Assembly: GCA_964036045.1 (NCBI GenBank)
Contig: OZ038385.1
Location: 29,387,306 to 29,451,305, forward strand
Direction: 5' to 3'
Origin: Eutreptiella sp. 'Long Island Sound 2002'
Lineage: Eukaryota > Euglenozoa > Euglenophyceae > Eutreptiales > Eutreptiaceae
Length of the DNA stretch: 64,000 bases
Shown here: one piece after another, positions 1-9,598 of the stretch
Layout of the letters: each line of letters starts with the position of its first letter
How positions within the stretch are numbered: the first letter of the stretch is position 1
Position numbers and translations under genes: made by a program
The notes under the pieces: model-generated
Database searches by the model: none
Told to the model about the DNA's origin: nothing
What the model saw: only the letters and a program-made list of their open reading frames with translations

Positions 1-90
1 ATAGAGGGATAGATTAGAAGATTGCAGATGATTAGAGGTAAGTTCAGGGTGATTAGACATACACACATATGCATAAACGTCTTGCCCGCT
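1..90. other. Flank outside Ty3-A, inverted match to Ty3-B 3' region
   Basis: This AT-rich stretch lies upstream of the first LTR and has no coding signal. Its reverse complement matches about 20,965-21,037, inside the Ty3-B 3' noncoding region, over roughly 66 nt with a few mismatches (shared TGTGTATGTCTAATCACCCT and ATCTGCAATCTT). It is therefore part of a dispersed repeat, possibly the 3' region of another related element. Positions 86-90 could be the target duplication of Ty3-A, but its 3' LTR is not in the window. Confidence 0.5.
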
Positions 91-883
91 AGTAAGAAAA
101 AGTGCTTTTCCAATGCTTTATGGTATACTTTAGTTGTATTAGAGATGCTCTAAGCACTGTTGGATTTTTATCTTAGTATTGGCCTAACCAAAATGGGTGA
201 TAACACATTTTGATCTATGGAACCAAACACTAAATCAGGATGTAATGTGGACCCCTGAATCCCCAAGCTATAGGCATTAAAACATTTTTTCCTGGGTGAC
301 TGAGGCACTGATATACTGAAGGCAGAGCCTATGAATTTATCTATGTTTTCTCATGAATTCTTAGCTATCCTAGTGGTATGCACCCTAGGGGGCTGGGGCA
401 CCTCTTTTTGAGAGGTCCTGGGTTCAATACCCAGTCAGCCTAGCTAAGTTGGATTATCCCATGTGACATGGCAGTGACCTCAGCGCCACAAGCCATGCCA
501 CCTCAGCACCTATGGGACCCAAAAACAAAGAGTGCACATCTCAAGATGGCACTATGGAAGAGTGAGAGCCCTTGGGGCAGTTTTTGAATCAGTTTTTCTC
601 AAACATGTAAAATATTTCATCCTGAGTTGCAATGAATGTTTATTTGCTGTGGTCTATTGTTGATAGTTGTCTTTATCTAACTCTTTGTGACTGCAGCCCT
701 TCATGCTTTGATCCTGTTTATCTTCTACTTGCTTATCTCTGGCTTGGGTTATCCTGGATTGGTTGTATTTCAACAATAAAACATTTTCCTCATCAAAAAC
801 AAGCAGCAGGAACCCTACACCAGCAGCAAGCAGCAGGAGAGGCACAACAAAAACACAGTGTTGAAATCACTATAAAACTTTCT
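91..883 (+). repeat. 5' LTR of Ty3-A (about 793 bp)
   Basis: The LTR begins AGTAAGAAAAAGTGC and ends ACTTTCT directly before the primer site. It aligns along its whole length with the 797-bp LTRs at 8,703-9,499 and 22,022-22,818. It begins with AG and ends with CT rather than the usual TG/CA. It carries a tRNA-like segment at 366-441. The partner 3' LTR lies outside the window. Confidence 0.85.
366..441 (+). promoter_or_regulatory. tRNA-like segment with pol III B box inside LTR A
   Basis: CTAGTGGTATGC resembles an A box. About 45 nt later GGTTCAATACC fits a B box, inside a T-arm whose stem is perfect (CTGGG, loop TTCAATA, CCCAG). Between them, ACCTC-TTTTTGA-GAGGT forms an anticodon-arm-like 5-bp stem with a 7-nt loop. 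The segment occurs at the same place in all three LTRs. A conventional acceptor stem is not evident, so a functional tRNA gene is unlikely; a SINE or tRNA relic is more likely. Confidence 0.5.
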
Positions 884-895
884 GGTAGCAAGAGG
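883..895 (+). other. Primer binding site of Ty3-A (initiator Met tRNA type)
   Basis: TGGTAGCAAGAGG sits at the LTR boundary. It is the Ty3-B site TGGTAGCAGAGG, complementary to the 3' end of a typical eukaryotic initiator Met tRNA, with one inserted A. Confidence 0.6.
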
Positions 896-976
896 CAGAC
901 AATCTCTGCGTACCGGCAGCTACCCCGTGCCGTACATCCAGTGCGCCGAGATCTGTCATAAGCAAGAAGGGCGAAT

Positions 977-3466
977 ATGGACAAAAAGAAGGAGGACACC
1001 GACGTGAGGACGGCGCCTGAGGCACCAGCAATGCCAGCACCTGGTGAGCCTGGACCTGGACCTAGCGCTGTACCTTCGGTGCCCTTACATGGGCTGGTGG
1101 ACTTAGTTGATGACTCGCTGGAGGGGCTTCAGTCGGCCTTCCGGGTCCTCTCAGTCGAGGAGGTGGACACCAACCCTGTGAAGTGAAAGAAAGAGAGAGA
1201 GAAGGATGCAGGAGAAAGCATGGCAGACGAAGGAGTAGACCATGGGCACGACCCGACGAGTGAGTTGGCCTTCGAGGGCGCACCAAGCGCCTCTGGCCTC
1301 CACGCATCACCCTCTCCTACAACCACCACACTCCCCACTCCAGACCCAGCCGCTACAACATCCAAACCCATAACAACCCCGCCTATGGCTGAGGGCACAG
1401 GCTTTACTGGTATGCCTACCTACCCTGCCTATGGCGTGAACCCATCTACCACTGCGTTTCCGGAGGCAACTACTACCAGTGAGCCAATGGCCTCCAGTTC
1501 TGCGCCGCGATGGTCTGCGGCTGACTATCACCATCCTCTACCCGCTACGGGAGCTTATGTGGATGTTCCTGGGTATGCAACCCTGAGTGGGCTGAGGAGA
1601 GGACCTCAGTCATGCGGGAGCAGGAGTAGAGGATCGGGGAGATCCTTCAACAGGTCCCTGACGCGGTCGGAGATAAAAGAGGCTCTCCGAGGAGCCACCT
1701 CTGAACTTGTTCCCGATCTCTCTCAAGAGATTCGGGCTAAACTAGAGCCCCTGATTCCGCCCCAAGCGTCACCTACCATCGTGGGAGTTTCACCCCATCG
1801 AGTACAGGCCAATCATCTGGTGGCAGGGTTGACAAACACCCTGGGGAGCCTGAGGAGCCGACCGATGCCGACCCCTGCAGTGATACCGAGAAGTCCTTTC
1901 ATACCAAGAACGGCCCCGCCACCCTACAGCCATGTGGGGAATCCCACAATAGCCGAGCTGGACCGGCTGGGGCTGACAGCCCTGAGGGCAATGGTTGACG
2001 TGGAGCCCTATGGCTCTAGTGACCTAGGCGGAGACCCCTCTGATGATGAGCCGCCGTCCATGACTTGTGCTTCGCCCTCGGAGGACGACGACCCTGAGGA
2101 CCCCGAGAACCCAAGTGGGCGGAAGAAAAAGAAGAAGAGGAAGACCCGGCGCCCTGAGGGACGCAGGTCTCAGGAGGCTAAGGCCATTGCCACCTCCAAG
2201 ATCGTGGTGAACTTGCCTGAGTTCACAGGCAAGGATCTCAGCGAGTTCGCTGAGAACTTTGGCCGGTTCCTCCGAATGACCGGCCAAACCCATGCTAGTG
2301 GGCGGGTCAACCGCAATCTGCTCCTGCAGTGTTGCAAGACCAAGTACCTGGAGAAGCAGGTCAAGCAGATCGTGACTAAGTCCGCCACCTTTGCCGACGT
2401 GTTGGTTGCCTTGGAGAGGCAGTACCCAACCTATGAAACCGACCTCTCCATCAGGGCCGAGATCAGGCACCTGGCCGTGCTGCCCAACAACCCCAAACCT
2501 GGCAGGGTCTCGGAGCTACTGGCTGACCTGGATCACTGGGCTGGACGATTGACGCCCGGTTCCTACAGCAGCGACAACCTGCTTTTCTGGTTGGTGGCTA
2601 AGCTCCCCCGGGAGCTGTGGGACGAGTGCCGTTCAACGGCAGAGCGCAAGGCTAGAGCCCTCAACTACGAGGATTTGTGTGTTCTACTCTTGGAGCTGGC
2701 GCTGGAGAAAGAAAGCGACCAGCACCTGAGCACCTACCGTCCTGGAGGGGGAGGCTCTGGAAGCCATGGCAAAGGGTACGTAGGACCCAGACCTGGACAG
2801 GGGACTACCCCCAAACACGCCCGTATCATGGACAATGTCAAGGAGCTCTTCTGGTGTGATGCCAGAGATGAGCAGGGTCACCTGCAGCACGCCCCTGACT
2901 GCGAGCAGCGAGACTGCTTCGTAGTCCAAGGGAAGAAGCAGGAGACCAACACCGGCGCCAAGGCGAAGATGCCGGATCACTACGGGTGTACTATCACCTG
3001 TGCCTTCTGTGGGAAGAGGAAGCACTATGAGGATGAGTGCTACCACAAGCAGCGCCTGTCGGCGAAGCTGAAGGGTGAGGATCCTGGCAAAGGCTCTGGC
3101 AAGGGCGGTGGCAAAGGCAACGGCAACGACTCCGGCAAGGGCAAGTCGAAAGGACGAGGAAAAGGACAAGACAAGAGCCAAGGTGGACGAGGAGGAGGCG
3201 CTAACCGCCAGCCAGACAAGGACAACAAGAACCCGGACAAGAACGGAGGCAACCCCAACCCTAATCCAGGGGGGAGCTCCGAGCCCTCTGGAGGGCAGTC
3301 TGGTCCCACCACACGCTCGCAAACTCAGGCCCAGCGAGAACAAGGGGCCAAGCGTGAGCATGAAGGTGGTGATGACGGCAACGCTAAGAAGAGAAGCCGT
3401 TTCATGAGGATGGCCCGCAAATTGCGGAACAAGGGGTTCGAGGTGACCTGTCCCGCGGAGTTCTGA
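977..3466 (+). pseudogene. gag: Ty3-A gag polyprotein, one internal stop
   Basis: This encodes the capsid/nucleocapsid precursor. The start at 977 matches the start of Ty3-B gag at 9,599. A TGA at 1184-1186 replaces an AGA codon of Ty3-B; the same frame then runs open to 3,466. The N-terminal third is Pro/Ala/Thr-rich. The centre, about 2,190-2,740, is a helical retrotransposon-gag capsid-like region. A zinc knuckle CX2CX4HX4C (CAFCGKRKHYEDEC) lies at about 2,999-3,040, followed by a Gly/Lys-rich basic tail suited to RNA binding. It ends TGA-CAG, where Ty3-B has TGA-CGG, and the pol frame continues in phase. The rest of the frame looks functional, so the break may be recent. Confidence 0.85.
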
Positions 3467-3557
3467 CAGGGACGCTCTGGTGGGGCCCTGGACCTGGTGT
3501 TCTGGGTACGTATCCGACTAGGGGGACGTGAATACCTGGGGGTATTGGAAACTGGAG
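3467..3557 (+). pseudogene. pol: Ty3-A pol, protease N-terminus, truncated by LINE insertion
   Basis: After the gag TGA the same frame continues without an ATG into the aspartic protease N-terminus, ending LGVLETG. The catalytic DTG reads ETG here, whereas the right-hand target duplicate at 41,010-41,025 reads DTG. The frame is then cut by the LINE tail. The remainder of the protein starts at 41,010. Confidence 0.75.
3542..3557. repeat. Target site duplication of LINE copy 1, left copy
   Basis: GTATTGGAAACTGGAG here and GTACTGGATACTGGAG at 41,010-41,025 flank the element (14 of 16 identical). Ty3-B carries the uninterrupted site once, at about 12,176. The length suits target-primed reverse transcription by a non-LTR element. 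Confidence 0.8.
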
Positions 3558-3572
3558 GTAGGTAGGTAGGTA
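3558..3572 (-). repeat. LINE 3' tail, (CTAC)n
   Basis: On the plus strand GTAGGTAGGTAGGTA lies between the target duplication and the first unique LINE sequence, so on the element strand the LINE ends in tandem CTAC units. Short tandem tails instead of poly(A) are known in several LINE clades, such as the I element. Confidence 0.75.
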
Positions 3573-4140
3573 TCTTCGGGAGCTCGGGATGCCTCCTTTG
3601 ACAAAGCAGGAAGAAGGTCTTACCAAGGGGACGTCCTGTCCCTCCCACTGCCCTATGTCAGGTGCCTCTTGAGCCGCTCCCGCATGTGCTTGGGAAGGCA
3701 TTGTCGCGGCCACCCGGTCCATGTGTCCCAAGTGGGAGGGTGTCCCCACATGTGCCCATGGGTAGGGCCACATGCCCCCTCCTTTGGGTGGCAGCTCTGG
3801 GGGCTGCCCAGCCGTGTGGAGTATCTCTCACCACAAGGGGTATTGCTCCCGCTTGTCTACGGTACAACCGCCTCACCCTTGTGGTTCGAGTGGGGGGGCC
3901 ACTCTGCCTGGCAGGCGACCCCCTCCTGGACTGTGTACCGGCTCGCCTGTCACCGGTTGCTTCCATGGCTCCGGGTGACGTTTGCCATGGTCCCCGATGC
4001 AGCCTGGCCGGGCTCAGACCAGTGGCCTTGGAGTACTGCTCCTGCCCCTGGCCCGGTGGGTCGGCCGGGTCGCCCCGGTGTGTCCAACCCATGGGGTGTT
4101 GGTTCTTTCCTGTCCCTCGTCCGCCCTATGTGTGCGCGGT
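3573..4140 (-). other. LINE copy 1 terminal 3' noncoding region
   Basis: This 568-bp GC-rich stretch between the tail and the 65-bp array has no convincing coding frame on the element strand. Open frames on the plus strand here run into the stop-free repeat array and look like composition artefacts. Confidence 0.6.
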
Positions 4141-4873
4141 GTCCCGGGCCTCTTGGCTCCTGTTCACCGGTGTGCTCGCGCGGTTTGTTGTGTCGTGTCT
4201 GCGGTGTCCTGGGCCACTTGGCTCCTGTTCACCGGTGTGCCCGCTCGGTGTGGTGCGTTGCGCGAGCGGTGTCCCGGGCCCCTTGGCTCCCGTTCACCGG
4301 TGTGCCCGCCGGCTGTGTTGTGTTGCGTGTGTGGTCTCCTGGGCCACTTGGCTCCTGTTCGCCGGTGCGCCTGCTCCGTCCGTTGCTTTGCGTGCGCGGT
4401 GTCCTGGGTCACTTAGCTCCTGTCCACCGGTGTGCCTGCTCTGTCTTTTGTTTTGTTTGTGCGGTGTCCTGGGCCACTTGGCTCCTGGTCACCGGTGTGC
4501 CCGCGCGGTTTGTTGTGTTGTGTCTGCGGTGTCCTGGGCCACTTGGCTCCTGTTCACCGGTGTGTCCGCTCGCTGTGTTGTGTTGTGTGTGTGGCGTCCT
4601 GGCCCCCTTGGCCCCCGCTCACCGGTGTGCCCGCTCAGTGTGTTGTGTTGCGTGTGCGGTGTCCTGGGCAACTTAGCTCCTGTTCACCGGTGCGCTCGCT
4701 CGGTGTGTTGCTTTGCGTGCGCGGTGTGCCGGGCCTCTTGGCTCCTGTTCACCGGTGTGCCTGGCCGTGGTGTCTCGTCCCTTTGTTGCCCTCGGTGCAC
4801 GCGCGTGTGCGGTGTCCTGCCCCTCGTGGCGCCCGTTCACCGGTGTGCGCGCTGTGTGCGGTGCGCGTGTGCC
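4141..4873 (-). repeat. 65-bp minisatellite near the LINE 3' end (about 11 units)
   Basis: The core GTCCTGGGCC recurs at 4141, 4206, 4271, 4336, 4401, 4466, 4531, 4596 and 4661, exactly 65 bp apart, then at 4726 and 4814. Each unit contains GCTCCTGTTCACCGGTGTGC. The same unit in the same orientation relative to the element forms the 5' end of both LINE copies. Because 65 is not a multiple of three and the plus-strand unit lacks stops, all three plus frames stay open and translate as a 65-residue repeat; I do not regard these as genes. Confidence 0.9.
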
Positions 4874-5435
4874 ATTGGTGGTTGTGTCCCTCTTCCTCCC
4901 CTCCTAATTTTCGTTTTTCTTTTTGATGGAAAAAAAAAGAAAAAAAAAACAGGGGCGCGCGTACACTGCAGGCACAGGCACGGGCAGCTGGTGCGGCGGT
5001 GCAATAGTGTTGTGTCCTCTGGCGTGTGTCGTCGGTGCTGTGGCGGCGGTCGCGCCCCAGGGGTGCGGCTCGCGCGTCCTGATGTAGACGGGTATGGGCC
5101 AGGGTGGGTTTGGTTAGGTGTCTCTTTGCTTCTGCAGCTGGCTGGTTAGGCGGCTGTGTGGGCTGTGGGTGTGGACTGTGGCTACGTTGTTCCCTCGGCG
5201 GGCCTGGTTAGGAGTCAAGGGTTAGCGGTTTTGGGCTGTGGCTCGGGTTTGATTTGTGTTTGGGTATTGGCTCGGTTAGGCGGTTGCGACGGTAGCGGGC
5301 CTGGGTTCGGTGCCTTTGGGCGTAGTGGTGCCCGTTGTCGTGTGCGTTGGCGTCCTTCGGCGTCCAGTTTGTTTGTCGACTACTGGGCGGGGCCTGGCGT
5401 GGTGCCCCGTGGTGGTGGCTTGCTCGGTAACGGGG
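4874..5435 (-). other. LINE 3' noncoding region between ORF3 and minisatellite
   Basis: There is no convincing gene here. It includes an A/T homopolymer patch at about 4,907-4,950, the only AT-rich stretch in this part. The ORF3 frame continues past its TAA at 5,436 with few stops, but the composition is biased against stops on this strand. Confidence 0.5.
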
Positions 5436-8400
5436 TTAGGTGGCGGCGCCGCTGGCCGGGGGATCAGGCGCGTCGTGTTGTGTGGCGCGCAGGGCTCCTG
5501 GGGTGCTGTGGGTGCCGCCGGTGTCGGTGCGCCAACGCTTGTGGGGTGGTGAGGGTGTGTGTGTGTGCGGGGCTGGGCTTTGAGTGATGTCCCACAGGCG
5601 GATGCCGTCTCGCTGTGTCTCCTGGAGTCTCTCCCGCAGGCGCCTGAGGAAATACGGCTGGTCCTGGGGCGCGGGGAGGTTGCAGGGGTGGACTCCCAGG
5701 GGGTGGAGCGCATCGGCCAGCATAGCTTCCCATGCGGCCTGCGGCATCCACCCCCCCGCCGGCCGGAGGCGGCAGTTATCCACCGACCCCTTGCGGGGCC
5801 GGTGGACCAGGCCCTCGAGGGAGGGCCCTCCCCGGGCCCACTTTCGCAGCTCCCAGAGCTGCGTGTGGGTCCAGCGCTGCCACCACTGTCCCTGGGCGGG
5901 GCCGCGGTAGTGGGCGGAGGAGTGGGTGTTGGTGGGCGTGACGGGGTCGTGGGGACCGGTGGCGGTGGCGGGCCTGGAAGATTTCTCGTAGTCCTGTACC
6001 GTGGGGGTGCGCGGGGAGTGGGGGCGCGACCGGATGTGGACCCGCGGGTGTGCGCGCACGGTCTCCGCCTCGGGGTTGGGTGGGGACTCGCGGCGGCGGC
6101 GGTAGCGGGGCATGCGCTGTATGTGGGCTGACATCGAGGGTTGGTAGGGGGGCGGGGACGCTGCTGGCGGACCCTGGCGTCGTTCTGGCCTGGTAGGGGG
6201 CGGTCCGTGGGCCTGGGGTGCGGGCTTTGAGAGGTGGCGGGACGAGGTGCGTCGTGGTTCGGCCGCGGCGCGCTCCGCTATGAAGGTGGTGGCGGCGGCG
6301 TCGGTGACGACGGGGGGGTGCCGTGCTGGGTGCTGCTGCCTCCGGGCCTGGGACGGCTGGGGCCGAATGTTATAGAGGACGTCCTCGGGGGATTCAGCTC
6401 GCGCTGCCGTTGTGGCGCCAGGCTTGGGCTTGGGTTTGGCCTTGGCTGCGGGTTGCGGTCGTGGCGCGCTGACGGGTTTGGGTGGCTGTTTGGCGGCGGT
6501 CTTGGGTTTCGGCTGGGTCGCGGGTGCAGGCCTCGTCGGGGCTTGGGCCTTGGCGGCGGCGGGGTTGCTCGCGATGGGGACGGGTTTTGGGGCCCGTTTG
6601 GGAGGTGTCCCCCGCGGCTCCGGGGGTTGAGTGCTGGATGAGGACGTGGTGGTGGTGGCGGATGAGGTGGTCGTGGTGGTGGAGGTTGTGGAGTCGGAGG
6701 CGGAGGAGAGGGCTGTGGGAGACGGCAGAGGGCCCTGGGCTTCGGGGGCGGGCGTAGGATGCTGGGTCCTGCAAGTAGCGAGAACGAGGGTGCGGGTTCG
6801 GGCACCGGGCGTGTGAGCGCGCTTTCCCTGGTGACCCGTGCGTGCTGGTGCTGGTGTGGTGGCGTTGTCTCCGCTGTGTGGGCACGTTGGTTACCCGGGG
6901 GGTGGCCATATCTGCTCCAGGACGTGCGGGTGTGTTTGCTGGAGGTAGTCGAGGGTGCGGAAGAAGCATCGCTGGATGCCGGGCATGTCCTCCTCTGTGA
7001 GGTGGGAGTAGTTTTGGGTCGGCGTGTCTGGGCCCCGCCACAGCAGCGCCATGAGGCGGGCTGCCACCATGTATGGGGGGAGCTGTAGGGTGGTGGGGCG
7101 TGGGGGGGTGGGTCCCCTGCGGTTTGGGGGGGCTTCCCTCTGCTGGGGGCGCAGCGTGACCCTCCACAGCCACCGGTCCGTGGGGATCCCCCAGGTCCGT
7201 TGGGTCCACTTGGCGGGGCAATACATCGCCCTACCAAGGCCCTGGTTGCTGCTGCGGATAGAGAGCAGAGTGTCCAGGGATTTGCGTTCCCACGTGCCCC
7301 AGATGTGGGGGTTGTCCGGCTCGTCCCCCCTGGCCTACGTGTCGAGGCCTGGGTTGTGTGGGGGGGGGGCGTAGTCGGCGGGGAGGAGGGAGTTGGTGCC
7401 GTGCACCACCCAGTGGTCAGTACGTGCGTGGTAGTGGGTGGTGGAGAGGGTGTAGTGCAGATTGTACATGAGAGTCATGTACGTGGAGGGGGCTGGCTGC
7501 CGGTCGTCGGGGCCTGGGATGTCCCCCGGGACGTGGTGCCGGAAGTTGCTCAGGGAGGCCATCCGGGCTACCCATGTTTCCCGCTCCCACTCTTTGGTGT
7601 TGTCGGGGTTGGCGCTGGGTGGGGGCGGGGCCATGTTGGGCTCGTGGTAGCGGGTGCGGCCCTGGGTGCTGTCCCGCTCCGGCACGGGGTGTCCGACTAG
7701 GTGTCGCCCCCAGTCGATGGGGGGCACCCAGATCCGGCTTCCCATGGGGGGCGGGCTCTCGCCGTCTGGGGTGGCGCGTGGGGGGCGGTCGTGTCGGGCG
7801 ACGTGGAGGAAGGAGTCGAAGAGGAAGTCTCGGACGCCCTCCCCCAGCGTGGCTGCCTGGATCAGGGTGTTCGCCCGGATGCGCTGGGTGGTGCCGGAGG
7901 TGTGGGGGCGCAGCACCTCCTGGTCCCCGAGTCCCCGGAGGTGCTGCCGTACCGCTGCGGGGTTGTGTAGGGCGTAGGGTTCGACCGGTGCGGCGGCTGG
8001 TGGTGCGGGGTGTGATGGGGGGGGGGGTGTGGGTTAGGGGGGGTGGTCGTCGTTGTCGCGTGTGGGGTCCGGTGATGGGGTTTCTTGTGGCGGTCGCGGG
8101 AGGGGGGATTTGCGGTGGCGTGTGTCGGCGGGGGCATCGACGTCAATTGGCTGGTGCTGGCTGCCGCGTGTTGCGTCCGTGGCCTGGTCTCGGGCGGGGG
8201 GCGGGGGGGGGTGGTGTGGGGGTGGCACTGTTGGTGGTGGGGGGGGCGGGGGTGGGTGTTGTGCTGGCTGGGGGTCTGGGCGTCCCTGTGGGTCGTGTGG
8301 GTGTTGCGTGTGTGCGCCGTGCGGTCCTTGCGGTTCTTGGCTGGTTGTGGTGCCGCGGTGTGGCTGGGAGGCGGCCGCATGAGCGTCCGGGTGGGGCTGT

Positions 8401-8702
8401 GGTCCGTATGTAATGGGTGGCTGCGGGTGTATGGTGCTCGCTGGTATGGGGTGTCGGTGGGGGGGCTGCTGGTGGTGGTGGGGCGCTCCTACTAGGCCCT
8501 GGTGTTGCTGGTGTGCGTGCGCGGCTCCTCGCGGGTCCATGGGGGTGTACCGTGGCTCGTGTGTCGTGGGCCCGTGTAGTTGGGGCGGCGGGTGGTGCCG
8601 GACCGCGTGGTGGTTGTGTTGAGGGTGTGCTGGTTGTGTGTGGTACCCCGGCGATTATGGGTGTGGTGGTAGGGGCTGGTGGTGGTGGAATACGTGATGG
8701 TG
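5436..8702 (-). pseudogene. LINE copy 1 ORF3, C-terminal two thirds, several stops
   Basis: This continues the frame of 22,824-24,227 in phase across the Ty3-B insertion. Stops interrupt it at about 8,655 (TAA), 8,034 (TAA), 7,335 (TAG) and 6,891 (TAA), but I find no frameshift. Readable blocks are: a His/Pro/Gln-rich stretch (8,034-8,540); a more globular segment with WVPPIDWGRHL and a run of aromatic residues (7,335-7,916); a Trp-rich segment starting MYCPAKWTQRTWGIP (6,891-7,226); a Lys/Ala/Pro-rich basic stretch like histone H1 tails (about 6,400-6,600); and a final folded-looking block with GQWWQRWTHTQLWELRKW (5,436-6,134). I recognise no domain. Its position after RNase H suggests an accessory protein of the element. 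Confidence 0.6.
8698..8702. repeat. Target duplication of Ty3-B, left
   Basis: TGGTG directly precedes the 5' LTR and is repeated directly after the 3' LTR at 22,819-22,823. Five bases is typical for Ty3 integrases. Confidence 0.85.
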
Positions 8703-9499
8703 AGTAAGAAAAAGTGCTTTTCCATTGCTTTGAGGCATATTCTAGTTGTATTAGAGATGCACTGAGCATCCATGCATTTTTATCTTAGTATTGGTCCCAC
8801 CAAAACTGGTGATAACACATTTTGACCTATGGAACCAAACACCCAATCAGAATATGGAGTGTACCCCTTAATCCCTTTTCAATGTGAAGTAAATCATCTT
8901 TTCCTGAGTTGACTGAGAACTGACATATCCCAGGCAGAGCCTATGAATTTATCTATGTTTTTCCATGAATACTTATCTGCCCTAGTGGTATGCACCCTAG
9001 GGGGCTAGGCACCTCTTTTTGAGAGGTCCTGGGTTCAATTCCTGGTCAGCCTAGCTAAGTAGGAAGATCCCATGTGACATGGCAGTGACCTCATCGCCAC
9101 ATACAATGCCACCTCAGCACATATGGGACCCAAAACAAAGAGTGCACATCTCCTGAGATGGCACTATGGAGAGAGAGTGACCATGAGGCAGTTTTCTAAC
9201 TCTTTTCCAAAAACATTTCAGCTATCTTTGTGAAGATGCATTCATTTGTGACCTGAGTTGCAGTTTCTGTGAATATCCAATCATCTTTCACTGTTTACAC
9301 TGCAGCCCTTCATGCTTTGATCCTGAATTCTCTTCTCCTTGCATACTTCTGGCTTGGGTTATCCTGGATTGACTCTATTGACTCTATTTCTGCAAACAAA
9401 AGGTTTTCATCATCCAAAACAAGCAGCAGGAAACCCTACAGCAACAGCAAGCAGCAGGAGAAGCAAAAACACAGTGCTGAAACCACTGTAAACTTTTCT
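8703..9499 (+). repeat. 5' LTR of Ty3-B
   Basis: This 797-bp repeat begins AGTAAGAAAA and ends AACTTTTCT. It is the same length as the 3' LTR at 22,022-22,818, with roughly 14 differences seen by eye. The end is fixed by the target duplication after the 3' LTR and by the primer site after this one. Confidence 0.92.
8978..9052 (+). promoter_or_regulatory. tRNA-like segment with B box in 5' LTR B
   Basis: CTAGTGGTATGC and GGTTCAATTCC are placed as A and B box. The run CCTGGGTTCAATTCCTGG resembles the T-arm of Glu/Gly tRNAs, with wobble pairs. An anticodon-arm-like hairpin with loop TTTTTGA lies between them. It is the counterpart of 366-441 and 22,297-22,371. Confidence 0.45.
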
Positions 9500-9510
9500 G
9501 GTAGCAGAGG
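9499..9510 (+). other. Primer binding site of Ty3-B, initiator Met tRNA
   Basis: TGGTAGCAGAGG is exactly complementary to CCTCTGCTACCA, the 3' end of a common eukaryotic initiator Met tRNA. Its first T overlaps the last LTR base. It would prime minus-strand DNA synthesis. Confidence 0.85.
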
Positions 9511-9598
9511 CAGCCTGTCTCTGCGCACCGGCAGCAACCCCGTGCCGTACATCCAGTGCGCTGAGTACGGGCAAATATAAGCTGAAGGGTGAAAGAAG

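Larger units (their letters stand above)
91..3557 (+). mobile_element. Ty3/gypsy chromovirus A/C, left fragment (5' LTR, gag, start of pol)
   Basis: This is the left third of the oldest element in the window. It holds a 5' LTR, primer site, gag and the first codons of protease, and it stops inside the protease DTG motif where LINE copy 1 inserted. The matching continuation starts at 41,010: the 16 bases at 3,542-3,557 recur at 41,010-41,025 with two mismatches, and the protein sequence resumes exactly there by comparison with intact Ty3-B. Gag is clearly related to Ty3-B, and its LTR is more diverged from the two Ty3-B LTRs than they are from each other. Confidence 0.88.
3558..8702 (-). mobile_element. 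Giant LINE copy 1, 3' part
   Basis: This is the 3' end of the minus-strand LINE: the second half of ORF3, a 3' noncoding region with a 65-bp minisatellite, and a short (CTAC)n tail abutting the target duplication. It is separated from the 5' part (22,819-41,009) only by Ty3-B. The 5-bp TGGTG duplication around Ty3-B shows that the two parts were contiguous, and the ORF3 frame joins in phase across the junction. Confidence 0.85.

Noticed and set aside
5436-8702. Reassignment of TAA/TAG to Gln (ciliate-like code) to explain in-frame stops in LINE ORF3 and the CAG-to-TAG change in Ty3-B gag
   Set aside because: The long intact frames (DIRS ORF2 and ORF3, Ty3 pol) contain no internal TAA or TAG, and DIRS ORF1 and ORF3 end at TAG and TAA. 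With true reassignment these codons should be common. Ordinary C-to-T decay explains them.
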